Positions 43,001 through 55,600 of a stretch of DNA of 64,000 nt are shown here, piece by piece. The stretch spans positions 1 to 64,000 of the forward strand of contig JARVKI010000040.1 of the NCBI GenBank assembly GCA_036674765.1, given 5' to 3'. Origin of the DNA: Seiridium cupressi. Lineage: Eukaryota; Ascomycota; Sordariomycetes; Amphisphaeriales; Sporocadaceae. Made by a program: the position numbers and the translations under genes. The notes beneath the pieces were generated by a model, which was not told where the DNA came from, made no database searches, and worked only from the letters and a program-made list of their open reading frames with translations. Every line of letters starts with the position of its first letter. Position 1 is the first letter of the stretch.

Positions 43001-43894
43001 AAGGGGAGCAGTGAGAATCAGCAAGGGCCTGGCTCAAGTCACTCCCAAGGATCGACGCATTCGAGAGGCAGCGGGAGATCACCTGGGAGTCCTATAGCAC
43101 TCGATGACGAGTTCGGTACCACGAGACGCCTCCTGTTTCCCTCACCACGCAAGGAGGGCGAGCACAAGATTCTGGGCGAAGTTGCAGTTAACATCGTGCA
43201 AACAGCGCCCGACTTTGGAGGCTCGAAAGAAGGTATCAGTCCAGAGGACAAGGAAAACGTCAGCATGCGAGGACATGATGACATGACTGACTTATTCGGC
43301 ACACCTGCCCGCCCTTCTACACCTCCTCCCAAGTTAGCTAGCAGCGGTTCTTTCAAAACGCCAAGCAGACCGACTCCAAGTCATCGACCAATCACTAGAA
43401 GTGTTTCCAAGTCGATCAAATCTGTACGCTCGGTCAAATCCCCTAGCCAGGCGCTTGCGACGCTGCAACGGACACCCTCACGGACACCTCGCTCAAATAT
43501 GGCGTCTAGTGCTATTGTTAGACGCTCCCCAAGAGTGGCGGGCCTTCCATCGCATCTCTTGGATGATGGGCATCATTTCGATTCTCCCTTCACCAAGTCC
43601 ATCAATCAGCTTCTCTCTGAAGCCAATGATTTCATGGGTTCGGAACTTGACCTGGGCAATCTGCCTCACATGGACGGCGAGGGACATCTTGCGCCTCCTG
43701 GAAGCTGGGACTTTGGCCATATGCTGAGCACCGATGGTGTCATGCCTAGTTCGCCGCCTGTGCTACGGCACGGGTTGCACCATGTCTCCTTCGGCGGACA
43801 CCTTTCTTATGATAGCAATGATGCGGATATTTGGAAACAGCTAAATGCTGTGGGCACAGAGACGGAGGAGAACCGTGACTCTACGGAGAAGTAG
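40077..43894 (+). CDS. ams2: Ams2/Spt21-family histone-gene regulator with GATA-like zinc finger, two exons
   Basis: Exons 40077-40153 and 40201-43894 join in frame (47-nt intron, acceptor ACAAG) for 1256 residues. The N-terminal Ams2/Spt21 domain is clear: VKIHYTFDKDSRENCLARWP, NILQIQTIPLDDRNSIGVVD, LRTCLQSVAQCSPELAG, DYTVYASDYSEPDTPLVGQG and TGRVTKNLLAIFGNGIKETL. Spt21 and Ams2 activate histone genes in S phase, and Ams2 also affects centromeric CENP-A in fission yeast. An AT-hook lies near residue 320 (RPRGRPRKK). A GATA-like finger uses CSNC (Cys790, Cys793) and CNPC (Cys864, Cys867). Most of the remainder is disordered and Ser/Pro-rich, including a short GSRPGSRPGS repeat near 250. A TRSVSKSIKS basic patch lies near the C-terminus. 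Confidence 0.9.
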
Positions 43895-45998
43895 AGCGGT
43901 CTTGTTTGGGCTATACATACACTGAATGTCGGAGAAAGTGTTGGTTTATATTTGCATTATCACACGGAGTTTGGAAGAAAGCCAAATCGGCTCTTCGTAG
44001 AATATTTGGTGGGTATGATCCCGCATTGGAAGGAATAAGCATGGAATCAATTGCATATACTTTTCGGAAGACCACCTTTCTTGTACGATGTATCATGCCT
44101 GTGCATGGTCAACGATCTAACAAGCCAAATAACTGTATGACTGTCCCTGATATCATCGTGTTGCTGGAAAGAGGGAGGAACAGCCGACATGAGTCAACAT
44201 CCGAGAACAGAGATGGGTCGACATATTCTCAGTTGAACTCTTGAATATTCCACAATACGATTGTCTTCGAAGTCAATGCGTGTAGCAGTGTCCGCTCTGC
44301 ACTCCATTGGGCATTGAATTGGGAAACTCGCCGCAGAACTCTTACCAGCCGCCAAAATTGCATTGCAACTCTCGGACATTCGAAGTCAGGACATCAGACC
44401 CTAGTTCTCGTCTTGATGACAATTTTCCTTCCTTTTGTCGCCCGCCACAGGAACTTCCGCGGCACGGTTTGCGCAAGGGCTGGACACCGAAAATTGGTAG
44501 TACAGGAAACTACAGGCGAACCTATTCATCTACATCGTGAGTAGCTTGTGTTCACAGGAGAAAGAAAAGGGTAAGGTGAGGATTATCCCATGGACTGGCA
44601 ACTAACCGCACAAAGACTATATCAGCTAGTACGGTACAACGCCATCTTATCCTCCCTAGCCAATCGGATTTTTAGAAAAGAAAAACACTTGTTTTTCGAC
44701 CTTAATCATCAGTTGTTCGGACCAGGGGGATTCAGTGCTGTTGGTGGCTTGGCGGGTACCCTACTATCCGATATAATCACTGTGCGGTCAGTTGCCAGTT
44801 CATGGGATAGGGAGTATCGTTTGGAATGGATAGCCCAAGCGAGTCTTCGTTCCGCAGGAATCCAATGGTCCATAGAAAGCCATGCACGTCAGAAATTCTA
44901 GGTATATTACGTGCAAGGTACCAGACGGCAGAGATATATCCGGGTAGGCACGTGGGCGAAAGAGGGCTGCTTGGCAAACATGCTTGATCTGGGGCGATAT
45001 CAGCAGCATCCCGAGACAAGAGACGTATGTGGGCGCACCACATGGCTGTAACGCAGCATCTCTCCCTAGCGCAGGTCCCTTTTCGGGGTTTCACCAATGG
45101 TCGCGAGTCGCCACCTCCCAAGAAAGGCCACGCTGAGCCGGGTTCCGCGATCTTCCGTCGCACCCGCCGCGGCTGTCTGCAGTTGGGGATGGGCCTTCAC
45201 CGATCGTCGGCGAACGGCTCACCGACAGATTCACACATGGGCGTCTCTGTATAGTAGGATATGTATCTCTATAGGGGGGTTTCTGCGGAACGGCGATTCT
45301 AACGGGCTTCATGTTTCCGCAGTCGTACCCTACAGGGCCGCGGCTGTGGCCAAGCAAGCGAATACGAGGTTTTTACTCTTCTGGCCGCCTTACAGGTCTA
45401 TTTCGTGCAGGAGGCCGCCAGGACATGGCCAGAAGCGGTGAAAAAGGTCCTAGGCATGTAAGATAAAATTAGACAAAAAAGATGTTCTTCTTCGTACGAG
45501 TTGTGGTGTGAGGGCAACACGACGGGCTGTCCTCCCGGTTAGAGGGTTGGCAGGGGAGATGATTTGATGGGGCAAGGAAGCAGCACATATCGACTAGTTA
45601 GTTAGCAGGCTGGCATAACAAGGATACTATAGTAGCGTCTAAGATTCAATGTACTCCCAACATCTGGAAACTAGCAGCAATTTCCGGAGGCGGATCTCAT
45701 TCCAAATCTTGGTACATCAAGCTGTTGATGGAGTCGATACTTTCCATCTCATCGTCCCGGCATCCGCCTGGCGAAAACCCACATTCTCTCAACCATGTAC
45801 CTGTAGATCACTCCCTATGAGGAAGACGATAGTGCTGCCCACTTTATTCACGTTATTAGTCAACCCGGAACCCCGGGTCGAGCCAGGGAATTTTTCCCTC
45901 TTCATCCCAGCTAGCCGTCGTCGCCGGGACGCAAGCGGGACAGAAAGACCCCGAAATGAGTTATGGGGAATGCCTAATTTCTCGAAAGCGGTATATCC

Positions 45999-46036
<38 letters not shown>

Positions 46037-48913
46037 GGCGGAGTATCCTCCTCGTCCTATTGGAGGAAGTACGAATATCTAAGCTGCATTTGGCCACGAG
46101 CACACGAAACCCTCCCGCCCCTGACGATCACCACGCGGAAGGGACACAAACAAAAGGCATGTGCGTAACCGAGAATAAGATTCTGACGGCGGCAAAAGGC
46201 ATATCATTCGGTGGGATGGGTCCAACTAGCGGACAGGCCTGCGCATGGAAGGTTACACGCCCCTGAGTGGGATATGCTTCTCCGTGAATGATTAGTCCAA
46301 TGTACATAGGGGGCTGAACAGGGTCTTATGAAGGCTACTGGGGCGATGGTTTTTTACAGAAAGTAAAGGTCACGAGAGATTTCTCTCTCTCTGGCTAGTC
46401 AGCTAGTTACAATTCTTTTTCGCCAATACGTCTGAGCGTTGAGGCTACGGGGATGCTGGTTGGGGGGTTAGCGGTGGTTGTTAGTTGTGGCTTGAAGCTT
46501 ACTTACTTAGCACGATATATGGTCTCGATGATGACTACATGTATGATGTAAGAACACCCGGTAGCCGCCAGACTCGTGATCTGCCCGTCAGGTGTAGAGG
46601 ACTCGAGCTAACCTCACCCAATACTTGGTGATTTATTTAGCCGAGTCTTGAGGAGAAGCCTCCAAGTATGTACGCTTGGCCTAGCACAAACATGGGTTAA
46701 GCTTTCATAGAGAGCTGTTGAACATGATCCTAATTACATATGATCCACACGTTTTGACCCAAAGCCATCTTCGCACGAGGTCGAGGAAACTCTAGATCTT
46801 GCGACAAACCCAGGTTAGGAAGTTGCCGTGGTCAAACGGCCCCCATTCAGGTACGTCTGGAGGCATCCGACTTGGAGATGGCCCGGGCCACCTTCGTCGT
46901 GTTTACTAAACCCAACGCACTCGATTAGACCACGGGCCAAACCGTTGAACTGCCGGGCGTCCGGTAGTTCAGATGCAAATGGCTCGCACGTGTTCAACTG
47001 CTCCCACATCACGTAGTTAGATAGTCACCCAAGTTAGGTACCTAGTTAGTCCAAAAGCCAGCCACCATGACGAAAAAGAAATGTGTTCAGCATTAGCACC
47101 GCCGAGACTATTGATTCTTCTACAATAGAAACAAAAGGCCTCCGATAAGCCCAAGCGCCGAAAGCCCCCAAACCCGACCAGGCATGCGCACAAACGTCAT
47201 TCCAGAAAGGCCCACCAAATGCAGGAACCAACGCCGTGTGGCCATCCCAGTCAGTTGGTAATGCAAGGGAACACTTAACTAGCCCGTGTACAGGGAGGCT
47301 GGAAGATCCGTATTGGAAGCGGGATCTGATCAAATCATCATCGCCCATATACCGGCGCTAGATGTAAGGCACGGTCTAATGTAGCGAACTTCTAAGAATA
47401 GTGCTGGGCTAGTCCGATTATGGCGCTTTTCCCAAAATCTCGTATACGGGATCTTTATACCCCGGCAGTGTCTATGCCGCCTGAGTCTTGTGATTGGCTG
47501 TTTGTATAGCGGCCGCTGTCGTGGGCGAGCATGGGGGCACGGGCGTCAGCTGCACGAACCACGAGATGTCGTTCGGGACTGAGCCCGTTTATGCAGTAGT
47601 ATTATCGTAGGCATGGGGGAAGTTGTAAGGAACAAGTCTGGCATAGTGCTAACTAGTCCAAGAAAGTCACTCCTTCCATGGTAACCAATGCCACAGGGTA
47701 ACTCTGAGCTAGAACCTCACGCCTTTCCACACTCAGCATTGCACTCGAGAAACGTTGACTAGTATAGTAGTATGTATCGAGCTCATATTCCAATTAATAT
47801 TAGTATTAGATCCTTAGAGCTGGTGCCATAGGCACGGCACTTGTCCAAGAAAGGACGAGAACCATACATGTGGCCTGCGCCAGCTCCGCTTGCCCTTGCC
47901 TGGATGAGAACATGACTGCTTACAGGATCCTCCACTCGATTTCGCGAACTATCAATTCCTGTCGCTGTTGTCCCAGACGTGGGCGACGCCTTTTAACTCC
48001 GGGTTGTCCCAAAGCCACAAAGTGGCTGAAATCTCCCAATTCAGATATATAATCAGGGACACGAATGTCCGGCCGTGGTAAAACAATAAAAAGAAAAACG
48101 CCGCCCAATGCAATGATGATCCGCCAGTTGATCAACTTTTGTTGTTCCCTTCTCACAACTTGAAAACTTGAAACAGTCGCTATGCAATTTGGAATGTGGG
48201 TATCGTATAAATCATCGGATTGCTTTTCGTGTAAAGGAGCGGATGAGATTCTATGCTGTGTATAGAGATCGTCGTAAGTCGTAAGGAGCGTAATAGTCTA
48301 TAATGCAGGCTCTTTTTTGGAAGGAGTGTCTATAATGGGTATCTTGATGATGATGCCGTAAGGAATGACGCGGTCAGAGATTATGCTGTATGCTGTATGC
48401 TGGATGGCTCGTAAAAGGAGAGTGTGTATCATTGTGTCGATAGAAACATGTCGTGGTATCGTGGGTTGATCCTGTCAAAGGAGTGTGTTTGTACAATGGC
48501 GTCTGTTGCAATGTCGAAGATTTGATTAAAAATGTTATTGGGCAAGTCCATCTCCGGGGATGGCCACCAAGGGTATTCAGTTTGTCCGCTCCCTGCCCCT
48601 CGCCTGAATGGGCAGGGATGAAGTAGATGATGTGTGGCGGTGATGGTGATGAGGCGCAAACGTGTGCGGCGTCATGAACTGTGGCGAGGGCGCTGACAGC
48701 GACAGAGGGGTAGTGGATCGAGAAATTGCGTGTGGCATTTCCGGGTGGAGGAAAGGCGAAGGCGCAAAATGAATAGGCTGAGGAGATAGAACTAAGGGTG
48801 TTGCCTGCGGATCCGGATGGATAGGACGTTCAAAATAGTCGGTCCTGAGCGCCAAGGTCAATCATGTATGTCCTTCACCAGTCACACGGGCCGCCGATGT
48901 GGTAATCCATGAT
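43895..48913. other. 5-kb stretch without a recognised gene
   Basis: Between Ams2 (+) and the Zn2Cys6 gene (-), so both flanks are 3' ends. Longest frames are about 200 codons or less, overlap on both strands and show no conserved motif. It contains a CT microsatellite (about 46003-46034). The left few hundred bases and the right about 500 bases are presumably untranslated tails. I see no tRNA or 5S rRNA. A long non-coding RNA or a gene of small exons cannot be excluded. Confidence 0.45.
46003..46034. repeat. CT dinucleotide microsatellite
   Basis: An uninterrupted run of about 16 CT units ending in CTTT, inside the gene-free 5-kb stretch. It looks like a simple slippage repeat and shows no link to a gene. 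Confidence 0.9.
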
Positions 48914-50899
48914 TTAGATCCACACGGTCTGGATTGGAGAGACGAACCCGACGCCATAGTTGCTGGATCCAGCTGGGGCCAGAGGCGGATACCCCGTGAA
49001 GCCCCCGTCATACGACCCGAAATCCTCAGTGTCGCTGTACACAATTGAGCCCTCGCCAAAGGTCGAGGACGCCGGGCTGTAGCTGCCATAGGAAGGTGAT
49101 GGGATGTTGAGGTATTGCCCACCGACATAAGGGGAAGATATTGTCAACGGACTGATGGCGCTGCCAGTCTCGTGCTGCTCGGGTGCCAGCGTGGAAAGAT
49201 CCTCGGTGCTCCAGCTGAACGGGGGGTTCTCGCCATAGGGCAGGTATGAGCTGCTCGAGGTGGGCGTGCCCTGGGAGAGGTTGTCGGCAATGTAGAAGTT
49301 CGGCGCGCTGAACTGTGGGAAGGAAGGCGTCCGGTCAGGTTCGATCCAGCCCATTCGGTCACGGAATTCTCGGACAGTCTGGATCGGAAAGTTCATGAGT
49401 TCGAGAGGCGTGTGCAAGTCGCCATCAAAACTGCCAGACACCTTCATGGAGTAGAGTCGCCGAGCAATCTCCTCTACTGGGCCGACCGAGAGACTACCAA
49501 AGTATGCCGCACCGATTTCAGGGAACAAGCGCTCCATCAGGATCGCTGCCGTGTAGTAGTGGGCGATGACAACCAAGGCGCTCGGGGATCCGCTGTTCTG
49601 CTTCAGGCACATGACAGGCAGCCAAAAAAGCCATGTCCTCAGAGGCTGCAACCGATCGAACTGCTGGGAGATCGACTGAATCGGACTGACTTTTCGAGCG
49701 CCTTTCAGGAAAGAGGCCAGCTGCTGGATGAGCTTGGTGTCCTCCTTGTTGTGCTTCAGATGGGCCTCTACTTTCTGGAGCTGGGTGATCGTTCGCTGGA
49801 AGGCATCGAAGTCCTCCTTGCGTGGCTGGTTGGGCTTGTGGTCCGGAGTCGGAGATGGAGGAGCTGTCGGGAACGTGCTGCTCTCGGCAATGAAGTCACC
49901 AAATTGGGATTCGTGCTTCCACGGCTCCATAGCATCAATCACCTTTGAAAGGGATATTAGAATCACTCGTTCCAAAACAGGTGCATGGGCGGTACTCACA
50001 GATGAGGTTCCTTGCATGAGCTGGGTCCAGCTTCGCCTATTGGAGTCTCCCGTTAGTGAATGGCCGTGCGGATGCATGCATGAGGTTGCTTACCAATCTG
50101 TAGCTTGCCACGAGAGCACGAGTGAGGCAGCCAGAACGGCATCAGAGGTCTCCCGCGAGAATGAAGTAATGGCTTCTTGCAGACCCTTCAAAGCACTTCC
50201 TCGGTGCACATACGCCATGTTGCCAACCATGGGGCAGTCTGTCAAGAAAGCAATGTGCATGGCGGAGAAGGCTAGCAAAGCCTCCATGACGTAGCGATGT
50301 GTGGCGCCAATCTTCATGATACTGTCTCAAAAAGTCAGCAGATAAGTTAGACAAAGCAGAAACGGTCGACGCACGTAGGAACCTGGCGGGTCCACAGGGT
50401 GAAACCGCTGGCATCGATGCTGCTGAGGTCTTGGCAAATCGCAGCGAGGTGATAGATCAATCGGAGTTCCTCATTCGTAAAGTACTGAGGATCTGGCGTT
50501 GGGTAGATGTTGAGGCCGGGGAAGGGGAAGATTCCCGTAGCCCTCCAGGAGCCAATAGCTGCTTCGATTTCCGGATTCCAGAGCAGATCAGGCTTATCCG
50601 GAGTAGCAGATCTGTCATCTGCTACAGGGACGTCTTGATACGGGCATCGGACCTTGTGCTTGGTGCAGTTGCGGCTATAGACAGTTAGTTTTGCTGAGAA
50701 TAAAATACTATATTGAGGGCGCTACCAACCATTGAGGGAAGTTCTCGTCGCAGCGAATATGACGACGTTTGCTGGACAGGAAATTAGTACACAGTCCACT
50801 GCCAAGCTGGCAGATATATTTTTCGACATACCAGTTCTCGCAACCCTTGCGCGACTTGGTGTGGCTGCGTCGGGGAGGACCACCGCCTGGGCCAGCCAT
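48914..50899 (-). CDS. Zn2Cys6 fungal transcription factor (Upc2-like sterol-regulator type), six exons
   Basis: Exons 50899-50832, 50771-50730, 50674-50375, 50321-50094, 50036-50000 and 49942-48914 join in frame for 567 residues. The binuclear cluster is split by two introns but is perfect once spliced: Cys20, Cys23, Cys30, Cys37, Cys40, Cys47, spacing C-x2-C-x6-C-x6-C-x2-C-x6-C, with the typical SHTKSRKGCENCKRRHIRCD context. Such factors bind CGG-containing DNA. The central part (LLWNPEIEAAIGSW, EELRLIYHLAAICQDLSSID, MEALLAFSAMHIAFLTDCP, RGSALKGLQEAITSFSRE, VLAASLVLSWQATDWRSW) matches the fungal-specific domain of sterol-uptake-control (Upc2-like) proteins. The last about 150 residues are Ser/Pro/Tyr-rich and could activate transcription. 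The cited similarity is to a broad family, so the target pathway is unknown. Confidence 0.85.
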
Positions 50900-53800
50900 T
50901 GTGCAAAAGCTGTAAGTGTTATTAAAGTTGAGCGAGAGAAGTGAAGCACGACACGATAATATTTCGTGCCGAGTAAGAAGCGAGCGTGTGTTGTGGATGG
51001 GTGGGATCTGATGTAGATCCTTTTCAGGCAAGTTCGGCGGGATCGAGGGATGCCCTGGTTTTTTCTGGTATCTATACGACGACTGAGAAGACTATCGGGC
51101 GATCCTCAACATGAATCCTGGCAGGACTTTTTCTTTTTTTTCAAATGCGGACCAGATGCTTGACACAAGGTGGGTGGTGCCTTATAGAGGGGTCTCTGAT
51201 ATGTCCTTGGTGATTCCCTTTCCAGTCGTTTAAGCGACTGAGATAGTTCCTGAGCTCGAGGCAACACGCCAAACAACGGGCGGGCGGACCTGGCTGACTG
51301 CGGTGTCCTTTCCCAAACTTGCAAGCGACTGAAGGTGGTTGAGTTGGTCGAGGGCGGAACAGTGGCTTTGTTAGTTGACAGGGCAGGGTATTTCCAGGGT
51401 GATGACACGAATCGATGACGACCACTTCGAATCCAAGTCTCCAAACACAAAAAAAGGAACAAGCGAATGACAGGAGCCAACGAGGACTTCCTAAAGGTTT
51501 TTGGGCTAAAAAGCGAGTGTGGGTTGAGTATAGAGTAGCTAAACGCTGAGATGGGAGTTGATGATAGTCAAAAAGGTGGGAGGAATGTCGACGGGGCACG
51601 GCACCATATTAAATAACAGGCGGCATGGGTTCCAGTGGACGGTGGTGGGCGGTGCGGCAGGAAGGTTTACATTTCTCTTCCCTAAAGGGCAGACATGGGG
51701 GGACTGAGGATACAGTGGAGCACTAGGCCGTTAGCTGCATATTCCGCATGTACCATAGTAGCTCAGGGCCACAAGGGTCGCAGACGACCTGCGACTTGCA
51801 GGGCCCGTCCGCCCAGCGCTCCGAAGTCCAGCGGGGGTAGAGGTTAGGCCACCTGAGAGGAGAGAGATCCATTCGGTACAACGTAGGCGATGGCTGAATA
51901 AGGTACCGTGCCTACGGAGGGGCGTGTGTGTGTGTGTCCGCCCCGTCCGTCCTCTCGTGCTCTGTACTCTACCTGCTCTGTGCTCTGCTGCTTGCGCCCA
52001 GCGGAGGGGGGTGAGCGAGGGAAAGGGCAGCACTGGCACCTGGGCGCTGGCACCGGTACTGGCGCTTGCACGTTGCCCATCTATGCTATGCACACTGCAG
52101 CAACAAGTACCTCCCTACATGCCACCTACCTACCTACCCATACAGTAGCATGGTACAGTCCCAAATAGTCACCCGCTCGACCCGGCCGTCGCGCTATGCA
52201 ATCATCGTGCTGTGGAATGGGTGGAGGGCAAAGCGGAACTGTTCGTTGTCACCGTTTTGGTCGCTGGATCCCCTGCCAATGGCCGCTGTGCTACGTACTT
52301 TGCCCTCCTTAGGTTTAGCTAGGAAGCATAGAGGCGAAGCCACTTCACCCGGTCCCAATCGATGCTTGCCAAGAAGCCAGCACTCAACTCGCATGGAGGA
52401 TGCATAAACCCAATTGTATGTACTTTACTGGCGCCCCCGTTATTCGAATATAACCACGGTGCACTCCAGGACCAAACGTTACTACGCTACGGGTGCTGCA
52501 TGCACACATGCAGAGAGAGACTGACCAGACCCCGGGAACGAACGCCCAGGCGGCGCCGTTGAGAGACTCTTGTCTTGACTGGGCGGGAAAAGTGGCAGCA
52601 CCGTCTAAATCGAGAGCCACGTCCTGCGTCTCAAGTCACTGGCCTCTATACTCTGTCATTGGCTCGACTCTTCGCGCAGGGACTCGATGATTCTTCGGGC
52701 ATCGATACGGGGGCATCAGCGTGGCTGTGGCCGGTTTATTGATTGCTTCCAAATGCAGAGGTGGTAGTGACGAGAATGCCATCATGCAAGCGCCGACCAC
52801 TGGGCACGCAAGTCGCCCACCGATGACAGATTGGTCTGAAATCGAGGTGAGTATGCATTTGCCCCCATGAGTGTGGTTGTGGTATGCACTCTGGTGGCAC
52901 CCGATACCATGCGTCACTAGCTGGTGGTGTGGTGACATGCATTTGGCTCAACTAACCAGCGCAAGAAGAAGGACGCTTGAAGTCTCTCTTTCTCTTTCTC
53001 TTTTCCTGACTAGGCATAATCCCACTCGCCTTTGCCCACCGCCGTCTGATGGCACTCAAGACTGTACGCCTTGTTTGAAATACTGACCCTAACTAATGCC
53101 ATGTAATCCGTGCCCTCACGACACCCGTCGGCTTAAGGAGTCGGTTCTTTTGTCCGCTATCTTATGCCCCTAGGAGCCGGCTCCCCCGAAGTTGACTTGC
53201 GTCGCTCTTTCAGAAACCGAGCAGAGCACCGGTCGGATGCAACAGCTAACTAACTAGCTAGAAACCGTTACTTCGAGTGCCTACTCTAGAGGCACACTGA
53301 ACTTCAAAGGGTCTAAAAGGGAGAATGTACAGTAGTGCTCAGCAAGCCCACAGTTTCAGGTGAGCAACCAGTGAACGTAAAAGCTGTCAGATACCTACAA
53401 TGTATTCTGCAGCAATGGCAATGCTGTTTGAAATTGCAGGAAGCAGGCCGGGACTTGTTTGAGAAGTTCCACCAGATCAGAGGCACTACACCGTGCCATC
53501 AGCGCGACAGATTCCTCTGAGGTCGTAGAAGAGTTATTGGCTGCCTCGTGTCAGCCGTCATTCCCTTGGGGGTTACCTGTGGTTTATTTTTGGGTCATTA
53601 TGTTATGGTATAGTCGGCGTTGGGATGCGAGAAAACACCCATCCGCTGCGCTTGTGGCCTCTGCTCTGGGTGCACTCGGAGAAAGGCAGTGGTACTAGTA
53701 GTAGCAGCTGAAATAGCACCAGTGACAGAACAAATCTCATGAAGCCGGTAGTAGAGATCGTGAAAGCAGCACCACTGGTTCCAGTTGGGAAAGATCATTA

Positions 53801-54300
53801 GAAAGATAGTTATGCTAATAGCAGAGTGAGGGGCTTGGCAGCAGTCATGTCCCCTGAAAGGCCAGGGTTTGACCTGGTCCTGGCCCCCGACATCTGCTGG
53901 GCCCTCAAACCCAACAAGGCATTGGCCGAAGAATTATGTCATATCTGACCTCGTCCACCGGAACGTCATGTTCCCTCCCTCTGTCTGTGTGTGTTTAAGC
54001 TCACGACGGACTCATGTCGTCAAAGAACTAGAGATGAATTGCATAGCCATCAATTCGTTGTCAGATTACCAAAGGGCGCGATCTCAGGTTCCATCGGCAT
54101 TTTACGGAGGGCGCGGCAACTCGTGGAGGTTGTAACGTGAGATGTCGCCGCGCCAAGAGCTGGCAAATATGGCGCCGACTACTAAGGCAGTGAGGCGACG
54201 TTCACCTCCGATCGTTGATAGCGGCTTGGCCCGCCTGCTTCTTTCAAACGATCAAGGCGCATGAGGTGATGCCAAGCTGTGACTGACTGAGGACCGATAC
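50900..54300. promoter_or_regulatory. Zn2Cys6 gene upstream region, no gene
   Basis: Long upstream region of the leftward transcription factor. It contains a pyrimidine/purine-skewed leader with a T-rich run at 51123-51140, a GT microsatellite at about 51924-51937, and several short CTACCTACC-type repeats near 52120-52140. No conserved coding frame is seen. Very long upstream regions are common for fungal regulators. Confidence 0.4.
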
Positions 54301-55600
54301 ATTACAGCATCGTGGTCAGGATTGCGACGCTCCGCTTAGCTGATCCCCGAAGCATTGATGGCGCATTGCCCCAGTCGAAGCATTTGACCGAAGCCACGGG
54401 CCTATGATGGTTCGGTATCCCTCGCCGAGGCAGGTGAATAACGAATTGCCGGTCGGGTGACCGTGGCTGAGAGGATATGGGGGTCTTTGTGCGTGCCATG
54501 GAAATTGAAATATTTGTCTGCAACGCGCCGACGGTATTCTCCAGAGAAATCGATCTTGGTGATTTCCCCAGTTACGACTAGGGGTCCCTGACAGGATTCC
54601 CAGAGAATTCGATCTGACCCATGGATATTGTTGGATAATTGCCCCTTCTGGTAGGCTGAAACCGCGGTTTTCTCGTATTCTTCGACCGCTACCCAGGGCT
54701 GCCAGGGGCCCCGGCTGCAACGCCCTGTCGCTGGAGCTGCGAATTGCCCAACTCAGACTGGGTATACAGGACGGATCCCTGGCGTAATCCCTGCGCGCCT
54801 GTCTGGAAATGAACGTCATGATCCGACCCTACGGCACAGAAGCCTTTTGACGGCATCTTAACGGTCGTTGGTATCCTCTTAGGGTCCCTTACTAGGTAGG
54901 GCTTTGGAGCGATGGATACAGTAACTTTGGGACGGCACTGTATCCCAAACGTACCACCTCGTCGCTTAATGCATACAGTGAGCATTAACCTTCCATCACT
55001 TTCTTCTTCCGTAATTCTAGAAGACTTGGGACGGAAACCCACTAGGACTGTTAGAGGTAGGTGAGCCCTTGGGGGTTAGGACGGCGAGGCGCCCCGGTAA
55101 GTGCATGTAAGTCGGCACCAGGAGTCTGAGCAAAAGTGCGCATAGCCTACCTAGCTAAGCTCCAAACAAAGTTTTCGTCGGGTACCCTTGTTTTACGTGC
55201 TGACTGCCCTTAATCACCCCGTTCGCCCCGTCGAGCTCAAATTGAAACCTTGAAGGTGTCCGGCAGAATTCGGGACCACTTTCAATGTTCTGCATATCCA
55301 AAGACCACGAGGTCCCGAGACATCTCATGAGAGTGGCACAAAGTATGCTGTTCACCTGTCAGCGCGCACTCTCCATGGACAAGGCAGTGTGGCTGTGAGC
55401 GTTTTTGTGGGTTAGGACCCAACGAATCACAGGCTGATGCGCGTCATCCACACAAGATGGCGGGAAGAACCAGCGCCGCGTGACGATGGGTCTCGATCTA
55501 TGCCGCAACCATGCTAGTTTCGTTTCTATTTTTGTTTCAAGCTTCTTGCTCCTTCCGCAGCTTCGCTTGTAAGCTGGCAACTAGGCATCCACTTAACCTG
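54301..55600 (-). pseudogene. Possible decayed or unresolved gene, minus strand
   Basis: Several minus-strand open frames follow one another in changing phase: about 55580-55359, 55355-55155, 55042-54689 and a third frame from about 54690 to 54403 that begins WVAVEEYEKTAVSAY. Between the segments are sequences resembling acceptors (CTAACAG, CTGACAG). No frame has a motif I know, and at ordinary base composition frames of this length occur by chance. It could be a multi-exon gene, a decayed gene or nothing. Confidence 0.2.

Noticed and set aside
45649..46266. 205-codon plus-strand frame
   Set aside because: It runs through the CT microsatellite, which encodes only Leu/Ser repeats; there is no other support.
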